64,000 nucleotides of DNA, taken from the NCBI RefSeq assembly GCF_001044235.1, contig NZ_JYNL01000064.1, forward strand, positions 795,502 to 859,501. Direction: 5' to 3'. The translations under genes were made by a program, and so were the position numbers. This DNA comes from Mycolicibacterium chlorophenolicum (GTDB lineage: Bacteria; Actinomycetota; Actinomycetes; Mycobacteriales; Mycobacteriaceae). Below the pieces are notes generated by a model. The model saw only the letters and a program-made list of their open reading frames with translations. It was not told where the DNA came from and made no database searches. This document shows, one piece after another, positions 54,424 to 63,397 of this stretch (position 1 is its first letter; the number at the start of each line of letters is the position of its first letter).

Positions 54424-55275
54424 TCAGGCCGGCGACAGCGTGCCCGTCAGGTGGGGATGTCCCTTGGTCAGATGCCGCAGTGTCAGCTCCCAGCCGTCTC
54501 CGCGCCGGTCGACGTACAGGCCGGCGCGCGCCGGAAGCACGACGGGCTTGGCGAACCGCACCGAATACGTCACAGCGTCCGGCAGCTGTCCCTCGATGTT
54601 CGCCAATACCGCTGCCGCGCTGAACATTCCGTGTGCGATGACGGTCGGGAAGCCGAACAGCTTGGCCGCGATGGAGTTCGTGTGGATCGGGTTGTGGTCC
54701 CCGCCCACGGATGCGTAGTGCCGTATCTGGCCGGGCGTGATCGACAGCACCGCGTTCGGCGGACCCAGCTTGGGCTGCTTGGCCGGCGGCGGCTTCGGTT
54801 CGTCGGAGAGGCTGGTGCGCTGCTGGTGCAGGAACGTGGTGACCTGGTGCCAGGCGGTCTCGGTGCCGACCTTGACGTCGGTGATCACGTCGACCAGCAG
54901 GCCACGCCGGTGCTCGCGCATGTTCTCGGCGTGCACGGCCGCCGACACGGTGTCGGTCACCGCGATCGGCCGGTGCTGGGTGATGTGGTTCTCGACGTGC
55001 ACCGATCCCATCGCGGCGAACGGGAAGTCGAAGCCGGTGATCAGCGACATCACCGTCGGGAACGTCAGCGCGAACGGGTAGGTCAGCGGCACCGTGTTGT
55101 CGAAGCGCAGGCCGGTGACGTTCGCGTACGCCGCGACGTGGGCGGGGTCGATGGTCAGGTCCTCGACCGTCAGCGTCCGGTCGGGCAGGGTGTCCCCGCG
55201 CGGCACGAACGGCAGTGCGCCCGCCGCGGCGAGCACCAGGTTGCGCAGCCCGGACGGCTGCCCGCCCTCGCTCAT
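54424..55275 (-). CDS. htdX: HtdX, (R)-3-hydroxyacyl dehydratase (MaoC/hotdog)
   Basis: This 283-residue double-hotdog protein has the hydratase-2 motif in the C-terminal half, [10 protein letters not shown] near residue 200, with Asp and His catalytic, followed by [10 protein letters not shown]. The N-terminal half holds the first hotdog (about residues 30-150). It catalyses dehydration/hydration of (R)-3-hydroxyacyl thioesters. It matches Rv0241c. The ATG overlaps the fabG4 stop as ATGA, so ketoreduction and dehydration steps are coupled in one operon. Confidence 0.93.
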   Translation of the reverse strand: MSEGGQPSGLRNLVLAAAGALPFVPRGDTLPDRTLTVEDLTIDPAHVAAYANVTGLRFDNTVPLTYPFALTFPTVMSLITGFDFPFAAMGSVHVENHITQHRPIAVTDTVSAAVHAENMREHRRGLLVDVITDVKVGTETAWHQVTTFLHQQRTSLSDEPKPPPAKQPKLGPPNAVLSITPGQIRHYASVGGDHNPIHTNSIAAKLFGFPTVIAHGMFSAAAVLANIEGQLPDAVTYSVRFAKPVVLPARAGLYVDRRGDGWELTLRHLTKGHPHLTGTLSPA

Positions 55276-56624
55276 GCCCCCAGCCAGGCCTGGCCGCACA
55301 CCCGAATGGTGTTGCCGGTCACCGCATTCGACGCGGGGCTGGCGAAGTAGGCGATGGCCTCGGCCACGTCGACGGGCTGGCCGCCCTGGAACAGCGAGTT
55401 CAGCCGCCGCCCGACCTCGCGGGTGGCCAGCGGGATCGCGTCGGTCATCTTGGTCTCGATGAACCCGGGGGCGATCGCGTTGATGGTGATCGATTTCTCG
55501 CCGAACGGCGCGGCCAGCGCGTCGGTGAGCCCGATCATGCCGGCCTTGGTCGCGGCGTAGTTGGTCTGCCCGCGGTTGCCGGCGATGCCGGCCATCGACG
55601 ACAGCCCGACGACGCGGCCGTTCTCGCCGATCGTGCCGTTACCGACCAGGCCCTCGGCAAGGCGAAGTGGGGCAAGCAGATTCACTGCGAGCACGGAGTC
55701 CCAGCGGCCCTCGTCCATGTTGGCCAGCAGCTTGTCGCGGGTGATGCCGGCGTTGTTGACCAGGATGTCGAGCGTGCCGCCGTAGTGCTCCTTGACGTGT
55801 TCGGTGATGCGGTCGACCGCGTCGGCGGCGGTGACGTCCAGCGTCAGGGCGGTGCCGCCGATCTTCGTCGCGGTCTCGGCCAGAGCCTCGGCCGCCTGCT
55901 CGACGTCCACCGCGATGACCCTCGCGCCGTCGCGCGCGAACACCTCGGCGATCGTCGCGCCGATGCCGCGCGCCGCCCCCGTCACCACCGCGACCTTGCC
56001 GTCGAGGGGCTTGTCCCAGTCCGCGGGCGGGGTGGCGTCGGCGGCGCCGACGCGGAACACCTGCCCGTCGACGTAGGCCGACTTCGCCGACAGCAGGAAC
56101 CGCAGCGTCGATTCCAGGCCCGTCGCCGCCGGCTTCGCGTCGGGGTGCAGGTACACCAGCGCGACGGTCGAGCCGTGACGCAGTTCCTTGCCGAGCGAGC
56201 GGGTGAAGCCCTCCAGCGCGCGCTGCGACGTTCGCTCGTGCACCGAGTCGATCTCGTCGGGTGTCGTGCCGATGACCACCACGCGGCCCGAGGGGCCGAG
56301 GTTGCGCAGCAACGGCGTGAAGAACTCGTAGAGCGCCTTGAGGCCCTCGGGCTCGGTGATGCCGGTGGCGTCGAACACCAGCCCGCCGAACCGGTCGGCC
56401 CAGCGGCCGCCGAGGTTGTTCGACACCACGTCGTAGTCCTCGGCCAGCGCGGCCCGCAGCGGCTCGACCACGCGGCCCTCGCCGCCGATCAGCAGCGAGC
56501 CCGCCAGCGGCGGCTCGCCCGGCTTGTACCGGCGCAGCGGCTCGGGCTGGGGCACGCCGAGCTGCTTGGCCAGGAAGGACCCCGGGCCGGAGTTGACGAC
56601 TTGGGACAGGAGATCGGAAGCCAC
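55272..56624 (-). CDS. fabG4: FabG4, high-molecular-weight 3-oxoacyl reductase
   Basis: This 450-residue enzyme has two Rossmann domains. The N-terminal flavodoxin-like domain (to about residue 205) lacks the catalytic residues. The C-terminal SDR domain has [12 protein letters not shown] near residue 222, NNAGI near residue 300 and YAATKAGM near residue 360. It is an NADH-dependent 3-oxoacyl-CoA/ACP reductase and matches Rv0242c throughout. I chose the GTG at 56624 because AAAGG lies eight bases upstream and the N-terminus then aligns with the M. tuberculosis protein; an ATG at 56654 would add ten residues. It is divergent from fadA2 across a palindrome. Confidence 0.94.
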   Translation of the reverse strand: MASDLLSQVVNSGPGSFLAKQLGVPQPEPLRRYKPGEPPLAGSLLIGGEGRVVEPLRAALAEDYDVVSNNLGGRWADRFGGLVFDATGITEPEGLKALYEFFTPLLRNLGPSGRVVVIGTTPDEIDSVHERTSQRALEGFTRSLGKELRHGSTVALVYLHPDAKPAATGLESTLRFLLSAKSAYVDGQVFRVGAADATPPADWDKPLDGKVAVVTGAARGIGATIAEVFARDGARVIAVDVEQAAEALAETATKIGGTALTLDVTAADAVDRITEHVKEHYGGTLDILVNNAGITRDKLLANMDEGRWDSVLAVNLLAPLRLAEGLVGNGTIGENGRVVGLSSMAGIAGNRGQTNYAATKAGMIGLTDALAAPFGEKSITINAIAPGFIETKMTDAIPLATREVGRRLNSLFQGGQPVDVAEAIAYFASPASNAVTGNTIRVCGQAWLGA

Positions 56625-56702
56625 GGCGCTGCCTTTCGAGAAATCCGGGTACATCGTGTGTCGACGGTGATGGTTACCCAGCACTGTCGTATCCCTCACG
56701 AA

Positions 56703-56718
56703 CTTACTCCAGAGTAAG
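56703..56718. promoter_or_regulatory. palindrome CTTACTC-CA-GAGTAAG between fabG4 and fadA2
   Basis: Perfect 7-base arms with a 2-base spacer contain TTAC-N6-GTAA. The same spacing recurs at 61303-61320 before fadE5. It is well placed to control both divergent genes. Confidence 0.55.
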
Positions 56719-56776
56719 AACGGTGGGTAGTATGACCCTCGACACCCAACATCCCTCGCGACGCCGGGAGGCAGAC

Positions 56777-58078
56777 GTGGCCGACAGCACAACAACCCGC
56801 CGGGTAGCCGTCCTCGGAGGCAACCGGATTCCGTTCGCACGGTCGGACGGCGCCTACGCGAACGCGTCGAACCAGGACATGTTCACCGCGGTGCTGGACG
56901 GCCTGGCCGAGCGCTTCGATCTCAAGGGCGAAACCCTCGACGCCGTCATCGGCGGCGCAGTGCTCAAGCACAGCCGCGACTTCAACCTGATGCGCGAGTG
57001 CGTGCTGGGCAGCTCGCTGTCCTCGTACACCCCGGCGTTCGACCTTCAGCAGGCCTGCGGCACCGGCCTGCAGGCCGCGATCGCCGCCGCCGACGGCATC
57101 GCGCGCGGCCGCTACGAGGTGGCCGCCGCGGGCGGTGTGGACACCGCCTCGGATGCGCCCATCGCCCTCGGTGACGACCTGCGCTCGGTGCTGCTCGGGC
57201 TGCGCCGGGCGAAGTCGAACGTCGACCGGCTCAAGCTGGTCGGCAAGCTGCCGGCCGCCCTCGGCGTCGAGATCCCCGTCAACAGCGAGCCGCGCACCGG
57301 CATGTCGATGGGCGAGCACGCCGCGGTGACCGCCAAGGAGATGGGCATCAAGCGCATCGACCAGGACGAACTGGCCGCGGCCAGCCACCGCAACATGGCC
57401 GCCGCCTACGACCGCGGCTTCTTCGACGACCTGGTGACGCCGTTCCTCGGGCTCTATCGGGACAACAACCTGCGCGCCGACTCGTCGACCGAGAAGCTGG
57501 CCAAGCTCAAGCCGGTGTTCGGGGTGCGGGGCGGCGACGCGACGATGACGGCCGGCAACTCCACCCCGCTGACCGACGGCGCCTCGGCGGCGCTGCTGGC
57601 GTCGGAGGAGTGGGCCGCCGCTCGGTCGATCCCGGTGCTCGCGTACTTCGTCGACGGCCAGACCGCCGCAGTGGACTACGTCAACGGCCGCGACGGCCTG
57701 CTGATGGCGCCGACGTACGCGGTGCCCCGGATGCTGGCCCGCAACGGGCTGACGCTGCAGGATTTCGACTTCTACGAGATCCACGAGGCCTTCGCGTCCG
57801 TGGTGCTCGCCACACTGGCGGCCTGGGAGTCCGAGGAGTACTGCAAGGAGCGGCTCGGCCTCGACGCCGCCTTGGGCTCCATCGACCGGTCCAAGCTCAA
57901 CGTCAACGGCTCCTCGCTGGCGGCGGGGCACCCGTTCGCGGCCACCGGCGGGCGGATCGTGGCCCAGCTGGCCAAGCAGCTCGCGGAGAAGAAGGCCGAA
58001 ACGGGACAACCGGTCCGCGGCCTGATCTCGGTCTGCGCCGCCGGCGGCCAGGGCGTGACGGCGATCCTCGAGGCCTAG
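56777..58078 (+). CDS. fadA2: FadA2, acetyl-CoA acyltransferase (thiolase)
   Basis: This 433-residue thiolase removes acetyl-CoA from a 3-ketoacyl-CoA. The acyl-accepting Cys is in [15 protein letters not shown] near residue 98. HEAFA near residue 337 and the second Cys in CAAGGQG near the C-terminus complete the active site. The GTG at 56777 is preceded by GGGAGG at five bases and gives the N-terminus seen in Rv0243; the earlier in-frame ATG at 56732 was rejected. It is divergent from fabG4-htdX. A strong hairpin follows the stop. Confidence 0.95.
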   Translation: MADSTTTRRVAVLGGNRIPFARSDGAYANASNQDMFTAVLDGLAERFDLKGETLDAVIGGAVLKHSRDFNLMRECVLGSSLSSYTPAFDLQQACGTGLQAAIAAADGIARGRYEVAAAGGVDTASDAPIALGDDLRSVLLGLRRAKSNVDRLKLVGKLPAALGVEIPVNSEPRTGMSMGEHAAVTAKEMGIKRIDQDELAAASHRNMAAAYDRGFFDDLVTPFLGLYRDNNLRADSSTEKLAKLKPVFGVRGGDATMTAGNSTPLTDGASAALLASEEWAAARSIPVLAYFVDGQTAAVDYVNGRDGLLMAPTYAVPRMLARNGLTLQDFDFYEIHEAFASVVLATLAAWESEEYCKERLGLDAALGSIDRSKLNVNGSSLAAGHPFAATGGRIVAQLAKQLAEKKAETGQPVRGLISVCAAGGQGVTAILEA

Positions 58079-58134
58079 AAAAGTTTTTTCCCGACGCTGT
58101 AACGCCCGCCCGTGGGGCATCGATACACGTGATA

Positions 58135-58180
58135 GCTCCGTGTTGCCGTCTGACCCCCCGACCCGACGGCAACACGGGGC
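58135..58180 (+). terminator. terminator-like hairpin after fadA2
   Basis: A perfect 13-base stem (58138-58150 with 58165-58177), extended to 16 pairs with one G-U, closes a 14-base loop. The sequence TCTTACATTTT follows. It is probably the fadA2 terminator. Confidence 0.65.
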
Positions 58181-58183
58181 TCT

Positions 58184-58189
58184 TACATT
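58184..58189 (+). promoter_or_regulatory. -10 box (TACATT) of the LLM gene
   Basis: TACATT lies six bases before the ATG at 58196, directly after the fadA2 hairpin. This implies a separate leaderless transcript. Confidence 0.4.
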
Positions 58190-58195
58190 TTGAGC

Positions 58196-59128
58196 ATGCA
58201 GATCAGCATGTTCGGACAGCTCACCGGCCTCGGCGACGGCTCACCCGTCGACGCGACCATCGCCTACCTGGCGCAACTGCGCGACGAGGGCTTCGGCCGC
58301 GTCTGGATGAGTCAGTTGCCCTACGAACCCGACCTCCTGACGATCCTGGCCATCGCGCTGCGCGAGGTCGATACGATCCAGGCGGCCAGCGGCGTCATCC
58401 CGATCCAGAACCAGCACCCCATGCACATGGCGCAGGCCGCGCTGACCGTCAGCCTGGCCTCGGAAGGGCGGTTCGTGCTCGGGCTCGGCATGACCCACGC
58501 CGCCGTCACCGAGGGCATGTGGGGCATCCCCTGGGACAAGCCGGTGAGGCGCCTCAACGAGTACCTCGACGGCCTGTTGCCGCTGCTGGCCGGTGAGCCC
58601 GCCGACGCGCCGGGCCAGACCGTGACGACGCGGGGTGCGCTCGTCATCCCCGGCGCGCCGCGGCCGGACGTGTACATCGCCGCGCTCGGGCCGCAGATGC
58701 TGCGGCTCGCGGGCAGGCGGACCTCCGGCACGTGCACGTGGATGACGGGTCCGGCGACGCTCGGCGGCCATGTCAGCCCGTCGCTGCGGCAGGCGGCCGC
58801 CGACGCGGGTCGTCCCGAGGACGCGGTGCGGGTGGTCGCGGCGCTGCCCGTCGCCGTCACCGACGACGTCGACGCAGCCCGGGCCGAGGCCGCCGAGCAG
58901 TTCGCGATCTACGGCACGCTGCCGTCGTACCGGGCGATGCTCGACCGCGAGGGCTATGCCGGCCCGCAGGACGCGGCGATCATCGGCGACGAGGCCACCG
59001 TCCGGGACCGCCTCGCCGAGCTGCGATCGGCCGGTGTCGACGAGTTCGTCGGCGCGGTGTTCCTCCGCTCGCCGGAGGCGCACGCACGCACCCGTGCACT
59101 GCTGCGGGCGGTCGACACCGAGAGCTGA
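58196..59128 (+). CDS. LLM-class (F420- or flavin-dependent) oxidoreductase
   Basis: This 310-residue bacterial luciferase-like TIM-barrel protein has an N-terminal MQISMFGQL strand and FGRVWMSQLPYEPD near residue 33. ASEGRFVLGLGMTHAAVTEG near residue 90 and PDVYIAALGPQMLRLAG near residue 160 are typical of mycobacterial F420-dependent members. The substrate is unknown. The ATG follows the fadA2 hairpin and has a -10 box. In M. tuberculosis no such gene separates fadA2 from the F6 sRNA, so it appears to be an insertion here. Confidence 0.86.
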   Translation: MQISMFGQLTGLGDGSPVDATIAYLAQLRDEGFGRVWMSQLPYEPDLLTILAIALREVDTIQAASGVIPIQNQHPMHMAQAALTVSLASEGRFVLGLGMTHAAVTEGMWGIPWDKPVRRLNEYLDGLLPLLAGEPADAPGQTVTTRGALVIPGAPRPDVYIAALGPQMLRLAGRRTSGTCTWMTGPATLGGHVSPSLRQAAADAGRPEDAVRVVAALPVAVTDDVDAARAEAAEQFAIYGTLPSYRAMLDREGYAGPQDAAIIGDEATVRDRLAELRSAGVDEFVGAVFLRSPEAHARTRALLRAVDTES

Positions 59129-59153
59129 AATCGCCTCTGGTGCAAGGGGTCGG

Positions 59154-59173
59154 GCAGGCGTAGCATCGCCTGC
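59154..59173. promoter_or_regulatory. palindrome enclosing the probable -10 box of the sRNA
   Basis: GCAGGCG and CGCCTGC form perfect 7-base arms around TAGCAT, a good -10 box. Transcription would start near 59173. The palindrome could be an operator that blocks the promoter or the end of the LLM transcript. Confidence 0.45.
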
Positions 59174-59279
59174 ACGACGGGTTCGGGAGTGACTCATCTG
59201 AAGAGTCGGCAAGGGATGAAAGCCGGCCGCGCGAGACTAGTGTGACGCGCCCACAAGTCCTCCCGAACCCGCCTTTTTT
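59173..59279 (+). ncRNA. F6-like small RNA (ncRv10243/mcr14 type)
   Basis: The region folds into a compact RNA. A perfect 12-base closing stem pairs 59178-59189 (CGGGTTCGGGAG) with 59260-59271. Inside are hairpins GACTC/GAGTC (59191-59207), CGGC/GCCG (59207-59225) and GCGCG/CGCGC (59229-59250). A run of six T follows the closing stem. M. tuberculosis carries the starvation-induced, SigF-linked sRNA F6 exactly between fadA2 and fadE5, so position and structure support the same identity. The 5' end is inferred from TAGCAT at 59161-59166. I found no convincing SigF promoter. A search with the Rfam F6 model would settle it. Confidence 0.75.
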
Positions 59280-59290
59280 CTGTCGCTGAG

Positions 59291-59340
59291 CAGACACAAA
59301 CTCGGGCTCTGACAGGTGATTCCACGCGAGTTCGCGTCTG
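59291..59340. repeat. palindromic repeat copy 3
   Basis: Arms 59291-59304 and 59327-59340 (core CAGACRCRAACTCG) pair at 12 of 14 positions. It lies 3' of fadE5, just as copy 1 lies 3' of the FadE5 paralogue. Confidence 0.6.
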
Positions 59341-59370
59341 CGCCGGAAGCGTGTGGACATCCGCCAACGC

Positions 59371-59403
59371 AAGAAGCCCCCGGGAAGAGTCCGGGGGCTT
59401 CTT
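59371..59403 (-). terminator. rho-independent-type terminator of fadE5
   Basis: A perfect 13-base stem (59371-59383 with 59391-59403) closes a 7-base loop, 14 bases after the fadE5 stop. On the fadE5 strand the stem ends in CTTCTT. It is symmetric and may also stop transcripts arriving from the sRNA side. Confidence 0.8.
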
Positions 59404-59417
59404 GTGGGCGAAGCGGA

Positions 59418-61253
59418 CTAGAAGGCCGCCTCGTCCAACTCCATGACCTCGTTGTCGAGGTTGTCGATGATCGACCGGGTGCTGGTCAGCATCGGCAGGA
59501 AGTTCTTCGCGAAGAACGACGCCACCGCGAGCTTGCCCTCGTAGAAGGCGCGGTCGTCACCCGTGGCACCGGCGTCGAGCTTCTCGATCGCCACCGCCGC
59601 CTGGCGCTGCAGCAGCCAGCCGAGGACCAGGTCGCCGACGCTCATCAGGAAGCGCACCGAACCCAGGCCTACCTTGTAGATGCTCGCCGGATCCTCCTGC
59701 GCGGCCATCAGGTAGCCGGTCAGCGTGGCGGCCATGCCCTGCACGTCCTCCAGCGCGGTGGCCAGCAGGGCGCGCTCCGCCTTCAGCCGGCCGTTGCCGG
59801 TCTCGGACTTGACGAACGACTCGATCTGCCCGGCCACGTGCGCCAGCGCCACACCCTTGTCGCGAACGATCTTGCGGAAGAAGAAGTCCTGCGCCTGGAT
59901 GGCGGTGGTGCCCTCGTAGAGCGAGTCGATCTTGGCGTCGCGGATGTACTGCTCGATCGGGTAGTCCTGCAGGAAGCCCGAGCCTCCGAAGGTCTGCAGC
60001 GACTCGGTCAGCTTGGCGTACGCCTGCTCCGAACCCACGCCCTTGACGATCGGCAGCAGCAGGTCGTTGACCTTGACCGCCAGCTCGGGCTCGATGCCGT
60101 GGATCGTCTTGGCGACGTCGGCGTTCTGGTGCGTCGCGGTGAACAGGTACAGCGCGCGCAGCCCCTCGGCGTAGGCCTTCTGGGTCATCAGCGAACGACG
60201 CACGTCCGGGTGATGGGTGATGGTCACGCGCGGTGCGGTCTTGTCCGTCATCTGGGTCAGGTCGGCACCCTGCACGCGGCTCTTGGCGTACTCGAGCGCG
60301 TTCAGGTAGCCGGTCGACAGCGTGGCGATGGCCTTGGTGCCCACCATCATTCGCGCCTGCTCGATGACGTCGAACATCTGCGCGATGCCGTCGTGCACCT
60401 CGCCGACGAGCCAGCCGACGGCGGGGGTGCCGTGCTGGCCGAGCGAGAGCTCGCAGGTCGCGGAGACCTTCAGGCCCATCTTGTGCTCGACGTTGGTGAC
60501 GTACACGCCGTTGCGCTCGCCGGGCTCACCGGTCTCCGGGTCGAAGTGGAACTTCGGCACGAAGAACAGCGACAGACCCTTGGTGCCCGGGCCGGCGCCC
60601 TCGGGGCGGGCGAGCACCAGATGCATGATGTTCTCGAACAGGTCGTCGGAGTCGGCCGAGGTGATGAACCGCTTGACGCCGTCGATGTGCCAGGTGCCGT
60701 CGGGCTGCTGGACGGCCTTGGTGCGGCCGGCGCCCACGTCGGAGCCCGCATCGGGCTCGGTCAGCACCATGGTGGAGCCCCAGCCGCGGTCGGCGGCGAG
60801 CTTGGCCCACTTCTTCTGCTCCTCGGTGCCGAGGTGGAAGAAGATGTCGGCGAATCCGGCGCCCATCGCGTACATGTACACGGCGGGGTTGGCGCCCAGG
60901 ATGTGCTCCTGCAGGGCCCAGGACAGCGCGCTGGGCATCGGCATGCCGCCGAGCTCCTCGCTGACCGACAGCTTGTCCCAGCCACCCTCGACGACCGCGC
61001 GCACGGACTTCTTGAAAGCCTCGGGCAGCGTGACGGTGTGAGTCTTGGGATCGAACACCGGCGGGTTGCGGTCGCCCTCTTCGAACGAGGCGGCCACGGG
61101 ACCCTCGGCCAGCCGGGCGATCTCGCCCAGCATGTCGACCGCGGTGTCGACGTCGAGGTCGGCGTACGCGCCCTGGCCCAGGGCCTGGTCGACCCCGAGT
61201 ACCTCGAACAGGTTGAACACCTGGTCACGAACATTGCTCTTGTAGTGGGACAC
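59418..61253 (-). CDS. fadE5: acyl-CoA dehydrogenase FadE5
   Basis: This 611-residue enzyme dehydrogenates acyl-CoAs of widely varying chain length in beta-oxidation. FAD/substrate segments [17 protein letters not shown] and [11 protein letters not shown] (residues 160-200) and the catalytic Glu447 in [12 protein letters not shown] are present at the numbering known for mycobacterial FadE5. A C-terminal helical domain (about 455-600) is typical. It matches Rv0244c in length. The start is the GTG at 61253 with GAGGAGG five bases upstream; the in-frame start at 61280 was rejected. Upstream lies a TTAC-N6-GTAA palindrome, downstream a strong terminator. Confidence 0.96.
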   Translation of the reverse strand: MSHYKSNVRDQVFNLFEVLGVDQALGQGAYADLDVDTAVDMLGEIARLAEGPVAASFEEGDRNPPVFDPKTHTVTLPEAFKKSVRAVVEGGWDKLSVSEELGGMPMPSALSWALQEHILGANPAVYMYAMGAGFADIFFHLGTEEQKKWAKLAADRGWGSTMVLTEPDAGSDVGAGRTKAVQQPDGTWHIDGVKRFITSADSDDLFENIMHLVLARPEGAGPGTKGLSLFFVPKFHFDPETGEPGERNGVYVTNVEHKMGLKVSATCELSLGQHGTPAVGWLVGEVHDGIAQMFDVIEQARMMVGTKAIATLSTGYLNALEYAKSRVQGADLTQMTDKTAPRVTITHHPDVRRSLMTQKAYAEGLRALYLFTATHQNADVAKTIHGIEPELAVKVNDLLLPIVKGVGSEQAYAKLTESLQTFGGSGFLQDYPIEQYIRDAKIDSLYEGTTAIQAQDFFFRKIVRDKGVALAHVAGQIESFVKSETGNGRLKAERALLATALEDVQGMAATLTGYLMAAQEDPASIYKVGLGSVRFLMSVGDLVLGWLLQRQAAVAIEKLDAGATGDDRAFYEGKLAVASFFAKNFLPMLTSTRSIIDNLDNEVMELDEAAF

Positions 61254-61302
61254 GTTTCCTCCTCGTCGAGAACGCCACACGCGGTTGGGTACTTTTCGGC
61301 CA

Positions 61303-61320
61303 AGTTACCCACCAGTAACT
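61303..61320. promoter_or_regulatory. palindrome AGTTAC-N6-GTAACT upstream of fadE5
   Basis: Perfect 6-base arms lie 50 bases before the fadE5 start and share the TTAC-N6-GTAA core with the fabG4/fadA2 site. A further GGTAAC half-site is present near 61330. The region 61254-61491 holds no gene. Confidence 0.55.
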
Positions 61321-61479
61321 GCGGCTGACTATACCGCCCGGTAACTTCAACGCAAGACCACTGTGAGCAATTTCCCCTCGCTGACCAACCGAGCAGTTGG
61401 CCGGGACACGTTTTTCGCCCTGTTCTGCCTGCTGAGCAGGCCAAACGGCACCCTGTGATGATGGTCACGTTTGATTCTC

Positions 61480-61485
61480 TAGGGT
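61480..61485 (+). promoter_or_regulatory. -10 box (TAGGGT) of the Rossmann-fold dehydrogenase gene
   Basis: TAGGGT ends six bases before the ATG at 61492, the leaderless spacing. It supports that ATG over the GTG at 61486. Confidence 0.5.
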
Positions 61486-61491
61486 GTGGTC

Positions 61492-62580
61492 ATGGCTTCC
61501 AGCATCGGTGTCGCGGTATGGGGAACGGGCAATATGGGCGCGACGTCGATCCGTTCGGTCACTGCCTTTCCCGGCCTGCGGTTGACGGGCGTCATCACCT
61601 CGTCCGACGACAAGGCCGGCCGGGACGCGGCGACCTTCGCCGGCCTGGACGCGCCGACCGGGATCCTGGCCGGTACCGACGTCGACGCGGTGCTCGCCGG
61701 CGCTGACGCGGTCGCCTACATGGCCTCCGGTGACATCCGGCCCGACGAGGCGGTCGCCGACATCGAACGGTGCCTGCGCGCCGGCGCGCACGTCGTCACC
61801 CCGTCGCTGTACTCGCTGTACGACCCGCGCTCCGCGCCGCCGGACTGGGTGCAACGTCTCACCGCTGCCGCCGAGGAGGGCCGGGCGGCCCTGCTGGTCA
61901 GCGGCGTCGATCCCGGCTGGGCCAATGACGCGCTGGCGGTCACCGCCGCCGGACTGTGCACCCGCATCCGCACCATCACCTGCCAGGAGATCTTCGACTA
62001 CTCCACCTACGACCAGCCCTACGCGGTGCGGGTCTCGTGCGGGTTCGGGATGCCGATGGACGAGACGCCGATGATGCTGCTGCCGTCGATCCCGACCATG
62101 GTGTGGGGCGGCAACATCCGGCTGATCGGGCGCGGGCTCGGCATCGAGATCGACGACATCACCGAGGAGGTGGAGCGCGTCCCGCTCGACGAGACCGTCG
62201 ACACCGTGATGGGTCGCTTCGACAAAGGCACCCAGGGCGCCTTCTTCCTCCGGGTCATCGGGTGGTCCGGCGGTGTGCAGCGGGTGATCGTCGAACACAT
62301 CACCCGCATCGATCCGTCCTGCGCCCCGCACTGGCCGCAACCCGACGAGGGGGTGGGCGATCACCGCGTGATCGTCGACGGCGACCCGCAGCTGACGATC
62401 GTCACCCGCGCCGATGTGCCCGGCGGAACCCGCGCCGACGGCGGCAACACGACTGCGGCCAACCGCCTGCTCGGCGCGATCGGATGGCTGGCCGAGCAGA
62501 AGCCCGGGATCTACGACGGGCTCGACGTCCCCCTGCATCCGCCGCTGCCGCCGGAGGTGGAGGCGACGCGCTGGGCGTGA
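61492..62580 (+). CDS. NAD(P)-binding dehydrogenase, dihydrodipicolinate-reductase-like
   Basis: This 362-residue protein has an N-terminal Rossmann fold, GVAVWGTGNMGATSI near residue 6. It continues with LTGVITSSDDKAGRDA and a C-terminal domain containing SGVDPGWANDALAV near residue 140. The pattern is that of the mycobacterial family related to dihydrodipicolinate reductase and 2,4-diaminopentanoate dehydrogenase. The real substrate is unknown. No coupled neighbour is present: fadE5 is divergent and the next SDR is convergent with a 13-base gap. Confidence 0.82.
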   Translation: MASSIGVAVWGTGNMGATSIRSVTAFPGLRLTGVITSSDDKAGRDAATFAGLDAPTGILAGTDVDAVLAGADAVAYMASGDIRPDEAVADIERCLRAGAHVVTPSLYSLYDPRSAPPDWVQRLTAAAEEGRAALLVSGVDPGWANDALAVTAAGLCTRIRTITCQEIFDYSTYDQPYAVRVSCGFGMPMDETPMMLLPSIPTMVWGGNIRLIGRGLGIEIDDITEEVERVPLDETVDTVMGRFDKGTQGAFFLRVIGWSGGVQRVIVEHITRIDPSCAPHWPQPDEGVGDHRVIVDGDPQLTIVTRADVPGGTRADGGNTTAANRLLGAIGWLAEQKPGIYDGLDVPLHPPLPPEVEATRWA

Positions 62581-62593
62581 CGCCGCGCCGGGT

Positions 62594-63385
62594 TCAGTGC
62601 CCGGCGAGACGCTTGTTGACCAGCCTGGTCAGCCACGCCGGGGAGAACCGCGCGCCCGCGGCGAGCGCCTTGGCCTGGGTGCCGACCGGGAAGTGCACCT
62701 GGCGGAGCACCTTGCGGGGCAGCGTGGGGTCGACGGCGGCGACGATGCCCTCGGCGATGTCCTGCGCGGTCAGCCGGATGCCCAGCGAGGTGGTGGTGCC
62801 GGTCGAGATGCCGCTGGTCATCGCCGTGTTCACGTACAGCGGCCACATGTCGATGACGCGGACGTCGTGGCCGCCCCACTCCAGGTTCAGTGCTTCGGTG
62901 ATCGCCCGGACGAAGAACTTGGTGGCGCTGTAGTTGGCGAGATCGGCCTGGCCGTAGATCGCCGACGCCGACGCCAGGTTCACCACGACGGCCCCGGGTG
63001 TGGTCTTGAGGTACGGGAACGCGGCGTGCAGACCGTTGACCACACCCTTGACGTTGACCTCGATCTCGCGGTGGTGCACCTCGAGCGGGATCTCCTCGAA
63101 GCGTCCGGCGTTGAGCAGCCCGGCGTTGTTGATCAGCACGTCGAGCCGCCCGCCGGCGGTCTCGTGGAACTCGGCCAGCCGGCGCGCCATCTCGTCGGCG
63201 TCGGTGACGTCGAGGTGGCCGACCACACCGCGGCCACCCACCGCGGTGATGTCGCGCTCCAGCACGGCGAGCCGTTCCTCGTCGATGTCGTACGCGCCGA
63301 CGAAGTACCCCCGCTGCGCCAGCAGCAGACCCGTCGCCCTGCCGATCCCGGTGGCACCTCCGGTGATGAACACCGACTTGGTCAT
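62594..63385 (-). CDS. short-chain dehydrogenase/reductase
   Basis: This 263-residue SDR has TGGATGIG near residue 9, NNAG near residue 88 and the catalytic Ser with YSATKFF near residue 152. The C-terminal 40 residues form a basic extension (VNKRLAGH end) often seen in mycobacterial lipid-related SDRs. Substrate unknown. It starts 12 bases after the TspO gene and has a GGAGG-like site before the ATG, so it is probably the second gene of that operon. Confidence 0.9.
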   Translation of the reverse strand: MTKSVFITGGATGIGRATGLLLAQRGYFVGAYDIDEERLAVLERDITAVGGRGVVGHLDVTDADEMARRLAEFHETAGGRLDVLINNAGLLNAGRFEEIPLEVHHREIEVNVKGVVNGLHAAFPYLKTTPGAVVVNLASASAIYGQADLANYSATKFFVRAITEALNLEWGGHDVRVIDMWPLYVNTAMTSGISTGTTTSLGIRLTAQDIAEGIVAAVDPTLPRKVLRQVHFPVGTQAKALAAGARFSPAWLTRLVNKRLAGH

Positions 63386-63397
63386 GGGCCGCTCCTC

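Noticed and set aside
59129-59172. SigF-type promoter (GTTT-N16-GGGTAT) for the F6-like sRNA
   Set aside because: Only weak partial matches are visible (GTGC and GGCGTA with the wrong spacing). TAGCAT is the better -10 candidate.
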